A DNA stretch of 64,000 nucleotides from Brachyhypopomus gauderio (taxonomy: Eukaryota; Chordata; Actinopteri; Gymnotiformes; Hypopomidae): the NCBI RefSeq assembly GCF_052324685.1, contig NC_135221.1, forward strand, positions 426,501-490,500, given 5' to 3'. Below the pieces are notes generated by a model. That model made no database searches. It had not been told where the DNA came from and was given only the letters and a program-made list of their open reading frames with translations. Shown here piece after piece: positions 1 to 10,475 of this stretch (position 1 is the first letter of the stretch; every line of letters starts with the position of its first letter). Both the position numbers and the translations under genes were made by a program.

Positions 1-271
1 CTCCTTTGTCTGCTGTCGTGTGTAAGTTTTGCTTACGTTTCAAGTGGCTAACGTAGAACATGGTGCTTCCTGTGCCTGTATGTCTGCTGTCCTCCTGTCT
101 GTCCCTGGGCAGACCCACGCCACCTGCGTTGGGATGTATGAAGCTCCGTTTCTCCTACCGAGCTGAATAAAAACTTGAACATATTCTGTCAAAATATTGA
201 GTTCATACAGTTGCTTTAAACCTGTAGCTGCATTTGTTCTACTAATAAATAGTCCTAAGACACAAAAAGTA
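1..271. other. Intronic sequence upstream of the first minisatellite, probably repeat-derived
   Basis: No exon of the rab41-like gene is recognisable here, although the stretch lies upstream of its last two coding exons and so is presumably intron. A T/C-rich stretch followed by AATAAA at about 166-171 resembles the 3' end of a retroelement or of an older transcript. I cannot assign it to a family. Confidence 0.3.
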
Positions 272-2425
272 GCTAGGGCTAGAGTTTACATAGAGCAGTT
301 ATGTTGGGTTAGAGTTTACATAGAGCAGTTATGTTTGGTTAAGGTCTACATAGAGCAGTTATGTTGGGTTAGAGTTTACATAGAGCAGTTATGTTTGGTT
401 AAGGTCTACATAGAGCAGTTATGTTGGGTTAGAGCAGGGGTCACCAACGTGGTGCCCGCGAGGACGTTGTCGCCCGCGGGCTTGCTTTAAAAACAGCTCA
501 CTATATTGCCATGCACCAAAGCGCTGCATCGTTTATGTTTTTGCTGCTATTAGCGATTGTCCGCGGTTGCTAGCGGTCTTCCCGCTTAGCAATTGACACG
601 CGCACACGAACCCAATCCCCCCCCCCCCCCCCCCCCCCCGCTCAACAACTTTCGTTCGTATCCAAGAAGTAGCTCCCAACTTCAAAAAGGTTGGTGACCC
701 CTGGGTTAAGGTCTACATAGAGCAGTTATGTTGGGTTAGGGTGTACATAGAGCAGTTATGTTGGGTTGGAGTTTACATAGAGCAGTTATGTTGGGTTAGG
801 GTGTGCCTAGAGCAGTTATGTTGGGTTAGGGTGTACATAGAGCAGTTATGTTGGGTTAGGGTGTACATAGGGCAGTTATGTTGGGTTAGGGTGTACGTAG
901 GGCAGTTATGTTGGGTTAGAGTGTACGTAGGGCAGTTATGTTGGGTTAGGGTGTGCCTAGAGCAGTTATGTTGGGTTAGAGTGTACGTAGGGCAGTTATG
1001 TTGGGTTAGGGTGTGCCTAGAGCAGTTATGTTGGGTTAGAGTGTACGTAGGGCAGTTATGTTGGGTTAGGGTGTGCCTAGAGCAGTTATGTTGGGTTAGA
1101 GTGTACGTAGGGCAGTTATGTTGGGTTAGGGTGTGCCTAGAGTAGTTATGTTGGGTTAGAGTGTACGTAGGGCAGTTATGTTGGGTTAGGGTGTGCCTAG
1201 AGCAGTTATGTTGGGTTATGGTGTGCCTAGGGCAGTTATGTTGGGTTAGGGTGTGCCTAGAGCAGTTATGTTGGGTTAGGGTGTGCCTAGAGCAGTTATG
1301 TTGGGTTAGGGTGTACATAGAGCAGTTATGTTGGGTTAGGGTGTACATAGGGCAGTTATGTTGGGTTAGGGTGTACATAGAGCAGTTATGTTGGGTTAGG
1401 GTGTGCGTAGGGCAGTTATGTTGGGTTAGGGTGTGCGTAGGGCAGTTATGTTGGGTTAGGGTGTGCGTAGGGCAGTTATATTGGGTTAGAGTTTACGTAG
1501 GGCAGTTATGTTTGGTTAGGGTGTACGTAGGGCAGTTATGTTGGGTTAGAGTGTACGTAGGGCAGTTATGTTGGGTTAGAGTGTACGTAGGGCAGTTATG
1601 TTGGGTTAGGGTGTGCCTAGAGCAGTTATGTTGGGTTAGAGTGTACGTAGGGCAGTTATGTTGGGTTAGGGTGTGCCTAGAGCAGTTATGTTGGGTTAGA
1701 GTGTACGTAGGGCAGTTATGTTGGGTTAGGGTGTGCCTAGAGCAGTTATGTTGGGTTAGAGTGTACGTAGGGCAGTTATGTTGGGTTAGGGTGTGCCTAG
1801 AGCAGTTATGTTGGGTTAGGGTGTGCCTAGGGCAGTTATGTTGGGTTAGGGTGTACGTAGGGCAGTTATGTTGGGTTAGGGTGTACGTAGAGCAGTTATG
1901 TTGGGTTAGGGTGTGCCTAGAGCAGTTATGTTGGGTTAGGGTGTGCCTAGAGCAGTTATGTTGGGTTAGGGTGTGCCTAGAGCAGTTATGTTGGGTTAGA
2001 GTGTACGTAGGGCAGTTATGTTGGGTTAGTGTGCCTAGAGCAGTTAGGTTGGGTTAGGGTGTGCCTAGAGCAGTTATGTTGGGTTAGGGTGTGCCTAGAG
2101 CCGTTATGTTGGGTTAGAGTGTACGTAGGGCAGTTATGTTGGGTTAGGGTGTGCCTAGAGCAGTTAGGTTGGGTTAGGGTGTGCCTAGAGCAGTTATGTT
2201 GGGTTAGGGTGTGCCTAGAGCAGTTATGTTGGGTTAGGGTGTGCCTAGAGCAGTTATGTTGGGTTAGGGTGTGCGTAGAGCAGTTATGTTGGGTTAGAGT
2301 GTACATAGGGCAGTTATGTTGTGTTAGGGTGTGCCTAGAGCAGTTATGTTGGGTTAGGGTGTGCCTAGAGCAGTTATGTTGTGTTAGGGTGTGCCTAGAG
2401 CAGTTATGTTGGGTTAGAGTGTACA
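272..2425 (+). repeat. 30-bp minisatellite in the rab41-like intron
   Basis: About 60 tandem units of 30 bp, typified by GTGTACGTAGGGCAGTTATG followed by TTGGGTTAGG. The array is interrupted at 435-703 by a small transposon. Early units (280-430) carry GTTTACATAGAGC. Later ones fall into two types, GTGTACGTAGGGC and GTGTGCCTAGAGC, which alternate strictly between about 930-1200 and 1590-1800. That alternation means 60-bp dimers were amplified there. Because 30 is a multiple of three, both strands stay open for hundreds of codons (QLCWVRVYVG-like frames), with no sign of real coding. Each unit contains GGGTTAGGG, a telomere-like hexamer, but the array is not a telomere. Confidence 0.95.
435..703. 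mobile_element. Non-autonomous hAT-type element inside the minisatellite
   Basis: Terminal inverted repeats CAGGGGTCACCAAC (435-448) and GTTGGTGACCCCTG (690-703) bound a 269-bp insert that breaks the 30-bp array. The flanking octamers are GGTTAGAG and GGTTAAGG, an 8-bp target duplication with two differences, as expected for hAT transposons. The interior is GC-rich on the left and contains a poly-C run near 617-640. No coding capacity is visible. Fish hAT elements with this terminus are common, so the family assignment rests on termini and duplication length. Confidence 0.8.
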
Positions 2426-2480
2426 TTAAAGCTTGTGTATGAATAGTGGCATAAGAAGAAGTAATGTTCCCTTCCTTCAG

Positions 2481-2964
2481 CTGTTTCGACGTGTTGCCGC
2501 GGCTTTGCCCGGGATGGATAACACACCAGAGAAAAGCAAAGAAGACAGTATCCTTTAAGAGTGAGAGGAGGTATGTGTGTGCTGGGACTGTAGGTGCTCA
2601 GCACACAGAAGCCTGCATTAGCTGTGCATAGTTCTAATACTCAGAGTATTGATGTCACCTGTTTAATGCTTAAGAACCAAGACGCACGGCTATTATTCTG
2701 TTTATCTTTTCTGGTCATGGTATGAACCTATTTGATAAAGCACTTTTGTTCCATTAGCAAGAGGGATAACTGACATATGACTAATCATTACACCAGCCTC
2801 TGTGTTTAGTCATCTGGTGCACCGCGCCCTTTAGAGGTCATACTTCACTCGCAATAAGACATGTACACGAGAAGACTGTCCTTAACATGACTCTCTCAGT
2901 GATCGATATCAAACTGGAAAAGCCACCAGAACTGCCCGTCACCGAGAGCAGCTGCTCCTGCTAG
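2481..2964 (+). CDS. rab41: rab41 (RAB6-like small GTPase), last two coding exons
   Basis: Two exons encode the C-terminus of a RAB6-family GTPase. Exon 2481-2547 follows a CTTCCTTCAG acceptor and reads LFRRVAAALPGMD and then a charged linker ending KED. It stops one base into a codon at a GTATCC donor. Exon 2900-2964 (acceptor CTCTCAG) completes that codon as Met and reads MIDIKLEKPPELPV, then CSC and TAG. RAB6 proteins have the same segments (helix alpha5, the hypervariable tail and a CxC double prenylation site) and a Met codon at this junction. RAB6-type GTPases control Golgi and retrograde vesicle traffic. The P-loop and switch exons lie upstream of the window. I choose RAB41 over rab6a or rab6b because RAB41 neighbours PDZD11 in mammals. 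That choice rests on synteny, while RAB6-family membership is direct. Confidence 0.85.
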
Positions 2965-4805
2965 TAACCACCAGACCCCGCCCCCCCCGGCCCCGCCCCC
3001 AGCCCCGCCCCAGACACGGCTCCTCTTTCAGTGGTCGCTCCATGCTGTGGTCCGGGGTCATCACTTGGAGATCCTTTAATTTGCCCTTGACTCAGTGACT
3101 TTTCGGGGTACCATGTGGATGTGCTATTACTCTGTACTTAAACAGATTATCAAAAAATATGTTAAAGGGAAAAAAAAAAAGTTAATAAGTCACAGCATAG
3201 GTTAAACGCTCATGGGATTCCCACCTGTTCTGACTGCATGGCATTATATAAGATTGCAGACTGACACGGCTTGATTGCGCTTAGGGTCTTTGATGTTTTC
3301 CTAACATCAGTGCTGTTAACCTTCGTCATCGTGATGTTTTGTTTCTGTTTTTGCCAGATGTGTTATTTCCTAACGGGCAACAGCTTGTTCACAGGAACAC
3401 AGAAGAGGCATCTGTGGTTCAGTGTGTGGTCCACACTGCATCATCTAGCTGTGGGTTTTTGAGAGTATGACCTTGACATGTGGAGCAGTTACACATAACT
3501 AGATGTTGTCAGATTTGGTATCGGGGGGGGGGCTAGTACATTTTTTTATTTAAATTTTTTGTTACAGTTTATTCTTTCGATATTATAGGTCTTTCACCAA
3601 AGACGAGGGAAATTAGAATAAGGTTAGACCTCTGCCTTCTTTTTAGGCTTGTGCCTAACCTTTTTTTGTTTTTTATTATTATTATTATTATTAAAACACG
3701 CAAGGCATTGTGGGATTGCATGGAACTTGAGTGTACTTATCTGGGAAAAACTGAGAAGCAGAGGATATACATTATACATCATTCAATAAACTTAGTTTCA
3801 TTAAACATGAAACGTATTATGTAACAGCCATAAACTGTAATTGAGATCTAACCGTAATAGTAAACTACATGTGTACTAATGCATAATAAACATGTGTCCT
3901 TGAAATAACATAAGCAAACATGCTCATGTATGGTAGAGGCTGTACTGAATCCCAGCAGCTGTGTTTGGTATGGCTCTGCTCGCGGTCTCCCTGTTCTCGC
4001 CTTGTGTTTGGTATACTGTTGTAGGACAGCATGCTATCTAAGGATGGTTTGACAAAATACCCTGCCCGTTTTGTTCATAGTGCACCAGATGGAGCCACAC
4101 AGCTGCTGGTGGGGTGGCCTGTGGATTCGCCCGCGGCCACACGGGGGTTTCCTTGAACGCGGCTATTGCTTAGTGTAGAGACATGTCTTGATATTGCTCG
4201 TCTTTAAGACTGTTGGGTTTGTGTTTATTTATTTATCTCACTAGAAACAGAAAATGTTGTGTGCTTGGTCTGGATGGCAGTGAGGACCAAGCAGCTGATT
4301 GGTGGAGTGTGTTTCTGCTTGGCTACTGTCTCACAGAGACCTGATTCTCACATCACTATGGTCACATAAGTAGGACCCTTTGAGTTTCCCTGCCAAGCGT
4401 CTGCTCTGTGTGTAGCTTCAGGAACATAGCCCGAGTGGACCTAGAACTGCTCATGGCGTCACACGCTCAAAAACACAAACACTTTTTCAGCTGTACACTT
4501 TCTGGTACCACGTATATACATACCTATCGGCTAGCTTGTTTTAAAATGTTAGCATTTGGTATTATTTGGATATGTAAGTATTTAATTACAAGAACCAACT
4601 CTTCTGAACGGCTCTACCACTTGTCACTGACTGAGTATTCAGTTGTGTGCTATTCTGAAGTGTGTTTGTCTATTTGAAATATGCTGTCTACTAGTGTTTA
4701 GCGAAGTTTGTGTGGAAAAATGTACTATTATCTGCTGTAAAAAATTGAGAAGGTTAAAGAAACACTGAAGTGTATCACATGAAATAAAGATATTTCACCA
4801 AACAT
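2965..4805 (+). other. rab41: Probable 3' UTR of rab41 and downstream sequence
   Basis: No further coding exon is seen. An AATAAA lies at 4783-4788, and others occur earlier (for example near 3785). One of these probably ends the rab41 transcript. The stretch includes a C-rich run near 2977-3010 and poly-A and TTA runs near 3170 and 3675. No transposon is recognised. Confidence 0.4.
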
Positions 4806-5653
4806 TTATTGACCTTACCTGTTTTTATTTTTGTATTACAAATTGGGTCCCTTTTGAAGTGTCATCCGTCATTGTATCTGACATACGATAATAGCATTTT
4901 GGATAATTCAGATGTTTTAAGAGTGTTTGCCTGCAGTCTACAATATAGATTTAGCATCTCAGAGGACTTGTATGTGGAGACTGACCATACGCTTGTGAAT
5001 GACCGTTTTCCATATATTCTCTGTAACGTAATACGTGAGGAAACCACGGGATTACAGAAGGTCCAGTCTGAAGACCTGGGCTCGTTCTGTACGTCGTGTC
5101 GGTGGGACTCTGGTGTGTGGTGAACATTAAAGTGCAGTTCACCGCGACACCGTCGGTCAGTCCGTCGGTCAGTCGGTTTCGGTCGATGAAAAGCCGTGAG
5201 GGTTTGAATTAATTACAACTAAACACATGTTGCGATATGTAAGTATTTACACTAACACAACCACCCATGACATTTCACACCCCGAAATGAGAAAGAGTGG
5301 AGATATTATAGTTGATGGCATTAAAATCTATCTGGGAAAATCAAGACGCTGCTCTGAACCCGCTTTATTGTAGAGAGTGCTGGACGGTTCCGGTAGGTGT
5401 GCTCTGTTTGCTCTGAATGGGTTACACCTGAACTTCCGGTGATAGGTGAAGAATTCGCAGAAGAATCCAGTCAAACCTGAAGTGCTGGAGGAGGATTAAG
5501 AGTGAAGACTCCCCGTCACACTGCACAATGAGTCTTTGCGCAGGACTGGACACACTAATACCGCTGCTGTAAATCTGAGTCTTCTAGTGGAGAACCGAAC
5601 CGAACCTTCAAGCACTCCTGTCTGCTATCGGATATCTTTGGCATTTTCCAGTA
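4806..5653 (+). promoter_or_regulatory. Intergenic spacer, probable promoter and 5' UTR of the STARD gene
   Basis: This lies between the likely rab41 polyadenylation region and the STARD start codon. A direct repeat of GTCGGTCAGTC-like sequence occurs at 5150-5185. The 250 bases before the ATG are moderately GC-rich and carry no clear TATA box. The transcription start cannot be placed from sequence alone. Confidence 0.3.
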
Positions 5654-8550
5654 ATGTCTCGGAGTTCAGGAGTTATTCCCGACGAGTCGGTATTTTCTGA
5701 CTTTAAACGGCAGTGCTTGTCGACAGATCGCTGGCACAACAAGTACAATAAAAACGGGATGGAGGTGTGGGTGGAGGTGCCGGCCTCGTCCCAGCAGGGC
5801 AGCAGAAACAACGTGTGTAAAGTGCACAAAATCAAGGTAAGTGGTGTCTTCTCACATACCTGCGACCCGTGGGACGTCTTGGCTTACTGTCATTTGAGTC
5901 TGCTTCATTGTGTCTCCACTGGAAAAATATGTGTACTAAAAGCTTTATTGTACAAAACTATTAGATCTTTAATGAAGGACAAAAAGGCTTTTAGGTCTCT
6001 AACTGCAGTGTAATTGTTTAGGTTTTCATTAATCTGACATGTCCTGTTTTGCACTGTAATGATTGGATTGCCATAAGAATAAATTATGGATTGGGTGTGT
6101 TTTCCACACAGTGTAAAATCACCATAACCGATGTCTCAGCTGCCACGATGTATGATGTTCTTCATGATAACAAGTACAGGAAGACATGGGACCCTGCCAT
6201 GCTGGAGAGCTTCGAGATAGCTCGTCTGGGCCCCAACACTGACGTGGGCTACTATTCATGTGAGTTCTCCCTCTCCAGCACGTCACCCACAATCCCACAT
6301 GCCTCCTTCACCTGATGCTCCTTCTGTCCAAGTGCTTGGGCATGTGTAGCTACACTATTTATTTGACAAACACTTTTCCTTTTTCCGTTGACCTATGCTG
6401 TCATACAGCCTTTCAGAGTACAGATAAGATTGGTAGTATGTTCAGTAGTGATTAGTAGTGATGATAGTGGCAAAAGTACAATACTAAAGGTACTGTTTTA
6501 TCAAATTTGAGTTCACACCCTTGAAGGGTTTTCATTGTTTTTATTCTTGATCCACAGGGTTGTGTCCCAAGCCCCTGAAAAACAGAGATGTGATTACCCT
6601 GCGTACATGGAAGGCTTCTGAAGATGAATACCTCATCGTTAACTACTCCGTCAAACATCCGGTATGTTAGTATCCAGTGTCTTTAATATTTCATCTTCAT
6701 CTGGCCTCTGTGAAACTCAGTTATGTGCACCAAGTGTATTCTAATGTAAGCAACAACGTACTGGTGTAAACCACATTAGATAACTCCTCACTTTGGATCA
6801 TCAGACTTGACTGAATGTTCTGCTGTGATGTTTCTGATGAAGGTTCTGTTTAATTACAGAAACACCCTCCACGTAAAGACTTGGTGAGGGCCGTCTCTCT
6901 TCTGACGGGCTATTTGGTGAAACCAACAGGCCCAAACAGCTGCTCCTTCACGTACCTCTCACAAGCCGACCCCAGAGGTAAAGATCTCATCTGACCAGTA
7001 CTGCTTTGGCTGGCAACACAGTGAAGATAACTGATTATTGATTGTGCGTCTGACCAATATTCTCATCAATTAGGTTCTCTCCCCAAGTGGGCGGTCAACG
7101 CAGGTTCTCAGATCCTAGCTCCCAAAGTAAGTGAATTGTTTAATTTTGGGCTTTAGGTCTAGTTTGGTTTGCTTCTGGTTTAGTGGTCACCTTACCGAAT
7201 ATTGACTCTGATTCTGCAAACGTTTGCTAATGGGATTGTATTTGGTACTGTATTAGCAAGTGATTCTGAGGACATCGGGCTTTGGTGTTTTTGATTTCAC
7301 TGCCGATTTTGACTTGCAAAACATTTTATAATTGACCTCTAAAAAATAATCATACGTGTGTCCCCAATGCTTGTTGTATGTAACGATCATTGTTACTGTA
7401 AAGCAAGTTTAATCGTGCACATGTGGTGTACTGGATTTTGTCCTCATTTGCGTATGAATTAGCGAATCATGATAGACTAACCTCCCGGTCAAAAGCTGGT
7501 ATAGATTGTATGATAATTTCTCGAAGTTTATGGGATGACCCTTATTTACACGTCAAATTTTATTGGCATTCTCCTTGGGCACACGTGAATTTACTGCAGC
7601 TATAAGTTTACATTGGTACGCTAACTCGCCACCGTGACGTCATACGAACAGGAGTTAAATACAGCGTCATACGTTTACCTTGACGTAGCGCGGCGACGTA
7701 GCTCGGTGATCATCAAGCGTCTGCTGTGTCATGTTCAGAATTGTGCGGTTGTCGTGTGAACCCGTTTTAGACTGTAGCGACGCACAACCCAGAAAGACTG
7801 GCACTGTTTGTTGTACTAAAAAACGTATTTCATTCTTTAACTGATTTTTTAAATCAGTGGTCACTCAGAATTTTAGCTGCTGTACAATTCTGCTACAGTT
7901 GTATCCTTAAAAACACTTCGAAATTCTTCTCATTTTTCCAGTGTGATTTTGAATAGAAAATCATACAGAACTTGCTCATCTAGTTCCATAGGATAAGATG
8001 ATATCTTCTGCTATTTAAAACTAGTTTGGCCAACGGCTATGGCCTGAAGGCTATAACCTCATAAATGTTCACGATGGTAAAATTGATCATTTCCAGTAAA
8101 GTCTAGATTTAAGGCTGTGGAAACCAGCTGATTAGCCTGCCTAAAACACCTCGGCAGTCTCATAATTCTCATTTGTGTCCACATAAATCCCTGACTCAGA
8201 AAGTTCATGTACGTGATAAAGTATGTAAGACGAGTGAAACAAAGTCCTGTAAAGCAACATTCCGTTGCCATAAAACAATGAGGGCTTGTCGGTCCTACGT
8301 CAGCGCTTGGACCAAATCCTCAAATCCTCTCCTTGCTCTTCAGGTTATGAGAAGCGTGTACAAGGCAGGGCAGAACTATGCCGTGTGGAAGGCCCAGAAC
8401 TCTCCAGAATACAAGCCCTGGCTCTATCCCTCACAAAGTGTTCTTCCCATGATGGACCCGGCAGAGCTAGCGATCCAGCGCGGAGACTCGCTAGAGAACG
8501 TGGACGAAAGTGCAGCCCAGGAGGTTCAGGACAACGAGGACAGCAGCTGA
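5654..8550 (+). CDS. STARD10-like START-domain lipid-transfer protein
   Basis: Six exons join in frame into 270 codons: 5654-5836, 6112-6259, 6558-6661, 6860-6977, 7074-7126 and 8344-8550 (stop TGA). All borders are GT/AG and the phases agree. The product is a single START domain, which binds a phospholipid in a hydrophobic pocket and moves it between membranes. Diagnostic strings match human STARD10: VHKIKCK, YDVLHDNKYRKTWD, CPKPLKNRDVITLR, VNYSVKHP, PPRKDLVRAVS, GSLPKW and KPWLYPSQS. The tail (DSLENVDESA, then acidic and Ser-rich) resembles the STARD10 C-terminus, which is a casein kinase 2 target in mammals. The length is close to the human 291 residues, and the N-terminus is shorter. The START fold begins near residue 20. 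The location beside pdzd11 suggests a teleost paralogue (possibly the gene called stard14 in zebrafish) and not the stard10 orthologue, so I give no symbol. Confidence 0.9.
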
Positions 8551-9530
8551 AGAACGGTGAGGGGACGGAGCCTCAGGTTGTCACGCAGGTCCTGAAGGCG
8601 TCCTCCATCCCCTCTGCTGGGACAGAAGTGTTGGCCACTGGGGTCTGTGGCACATCACACAAGTGCCTGATATGTTTACAACTTTCTCTTTGTCTTTCGT
8701 GTTAAACCCTGAATCACCTCTTGAGAATTTTTATTTTAAGCAATTCATTTATTTATTTTCATATTTAGAATGTAAAGTGGCTAATGTTTGTAAATCAAAC
8801 CTGTTTGTAAATCAAGCTCCAATGAGACAAATTTTAACCAATTTAAACAATGAAAATAAGGGTGAATTACCTTTCTTCAATTAAAAGTAAAAAAAAACCC
8901 ATTCCTTAGATTTTACTTCTTCCAGATGAAAAGCTATAGGCGAGCTGCACAGTGATTGTTGCGTTCGATACGGGTGTGTTTGCACACTGAGGGTGTGTTT
9001 ACATGGGTGTGTGTGAATGATTTGATTTTAGGTAGCCGAACATGTGAAGTTACTGTAACAAATGACCGTATGCCCATCAGAACAGGAGTGTGTTTGCAGT
9101 GGGCAACCTCTGCTATGTTCATGAAGTACAAGTGCTCTAGATGCCTGTGAGACGCAGGTTCAGTGCAAGCGTTCACCATGCAAACCACAACTTTGCATAG
9201 CCCCACCCCGTGCTACAGAACGGAGGACTGAGACAGAGTGCTGATTCACAACAGATAAAGGGGACAGAGGAGAAAAAGCATGGTGTCATGTTAAGACAAA
9301 TGTCCTGTGATGTCCCTCCATACAGCTGTGCTATCAGAGTTCACCGCTTGACTCTCCGTCCGAAAGCCAACTGGACAGGAAGTGGCTAGAACGGTTGACA
9401 ACCTGACAGACCCAGAAATGTGTGTATTACTGGAATACTTTAAGCTTTCATGGTGTTTAAACCTTTGTGGACTGGACGATGTCTTTGACTTTTTCCACAG
9501 TAAATAAACAACATTTGAAAATGTTATGTG
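8551..9530 (+). other. Probable 3' UTR of the STARD10-like gene
   Basis: Non-coding sequence after the TGA. AATAAA at 9503-9508 is the best polyadenylation signal. The gene runs toward pdzd11 on the other strand, whose own signal (TTTATT on the plus strand) lies at 9755-9760, so the two transcripts are convergent with about 0.25 kb between them. Confidence 0.45.
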
Positions 9531-9739
9531 AAATATCCTCATTCCTTTTCTTATTCACTTTAGATTATGTACTCAGAGGGCTCCTCTAATTGTGGGAAAC
9601 CAGATGTTACAATATTTAATTGAGTTTTAGAGCTCCTAATTCGTAGGGAGTATTTCTGTTTCTTATTCAAAGTAATGATGGTTATATCTTTCAGTAGCAA
9701 ATACATCAGTCAGCAGAGCATCAAGTTGTAAAACAATGA

Positions 9740-10475
9740 AGAAAAACAAAATACTTTATTCTTGATTTCATAATCAAAATACACATTAAGACAATGCTGG
9801 TGAAACTAATGCAGATCCTTACAAACATCCATCACACTATTTTATGGACGATATCCAATCATGTATTACTTTTGCTCTTGTATTAGACAATAAATAATTC
9901 ATCCCTCTTTATATTTCATATCCATACTACAGGTCATCTCTCCCCCCTCCATGTCCTAAAGTAGACAATGCTCTGCAGTCCAGACTGATCCAGTGTGAGG
10001 TGCTGCTCGTCAGCTCGGCTTTTATGCCTTGCTGGTCACCACGAGCTAGTTCAGTGTTCTTTTGTTTTAGCACGTTAAAAGGCCCCAAGTTAATTTCTAA
10101 CCTCCACAAGGCTATAATACATGGCAAACAATGGTGAGTGTGAGATGAGATAGTCCTTCTGTGACTACACTCCTAAACCCTTTTTACAGTGACACTAATC
10201 ATGTCCCCTGACAACATATAAATGCAGCACTGGTCAAAGAAGGTGGCTGGGATAATGGAGTGTTGCATGCTGGAACCGGACACCACCGCCTCGGTGACTC
10301 ACGTGGTCACTCTTCAGCTCACGTCTGCCCCCTAGTGTACTGTCCTCTCCTTCTGCCTCTGGTAATCTAACACAGGAGACGCAGCATGGTGAATATTGTA
10401 TACGTGTGGCCAAGTCGATTAATTTCACAGATCAGATGCTAACGGCACATCTGAGCAACACCACCACCTCCTGCC
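9740..10475 (-). other. pdzd11: Probable 3' UTR of pdzd11
   Basis: Non-coding sequence downstream of the pdzd11 stop on the minus strand. A reverse-complement AATAAA lies at 9755-9760. No repeat is recognised. Confidence 0.45.

Noticed and set aside
1161-2057. Interstitial telomere
   Set aside because: TTAGGG occurs once per 30-bp unit and never in tandem, so it is a feature of the unit, not a telomere tract.
741-2442. Long open frames on both strands over the first minisatellite (QLCWVRVYVG and TLTQHNCP types)
   Set aside because: They follow from a 30-bp unit that is a multiple of three. Both strands are open equally, unit variants change residues freely, and there is no splice or start context.
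4809-5142. Overlapping short open frames on both strands before the STARD gene
   Set aside because: No family resemblance, no splice fit to the STARD start and equal openness on the other strand.
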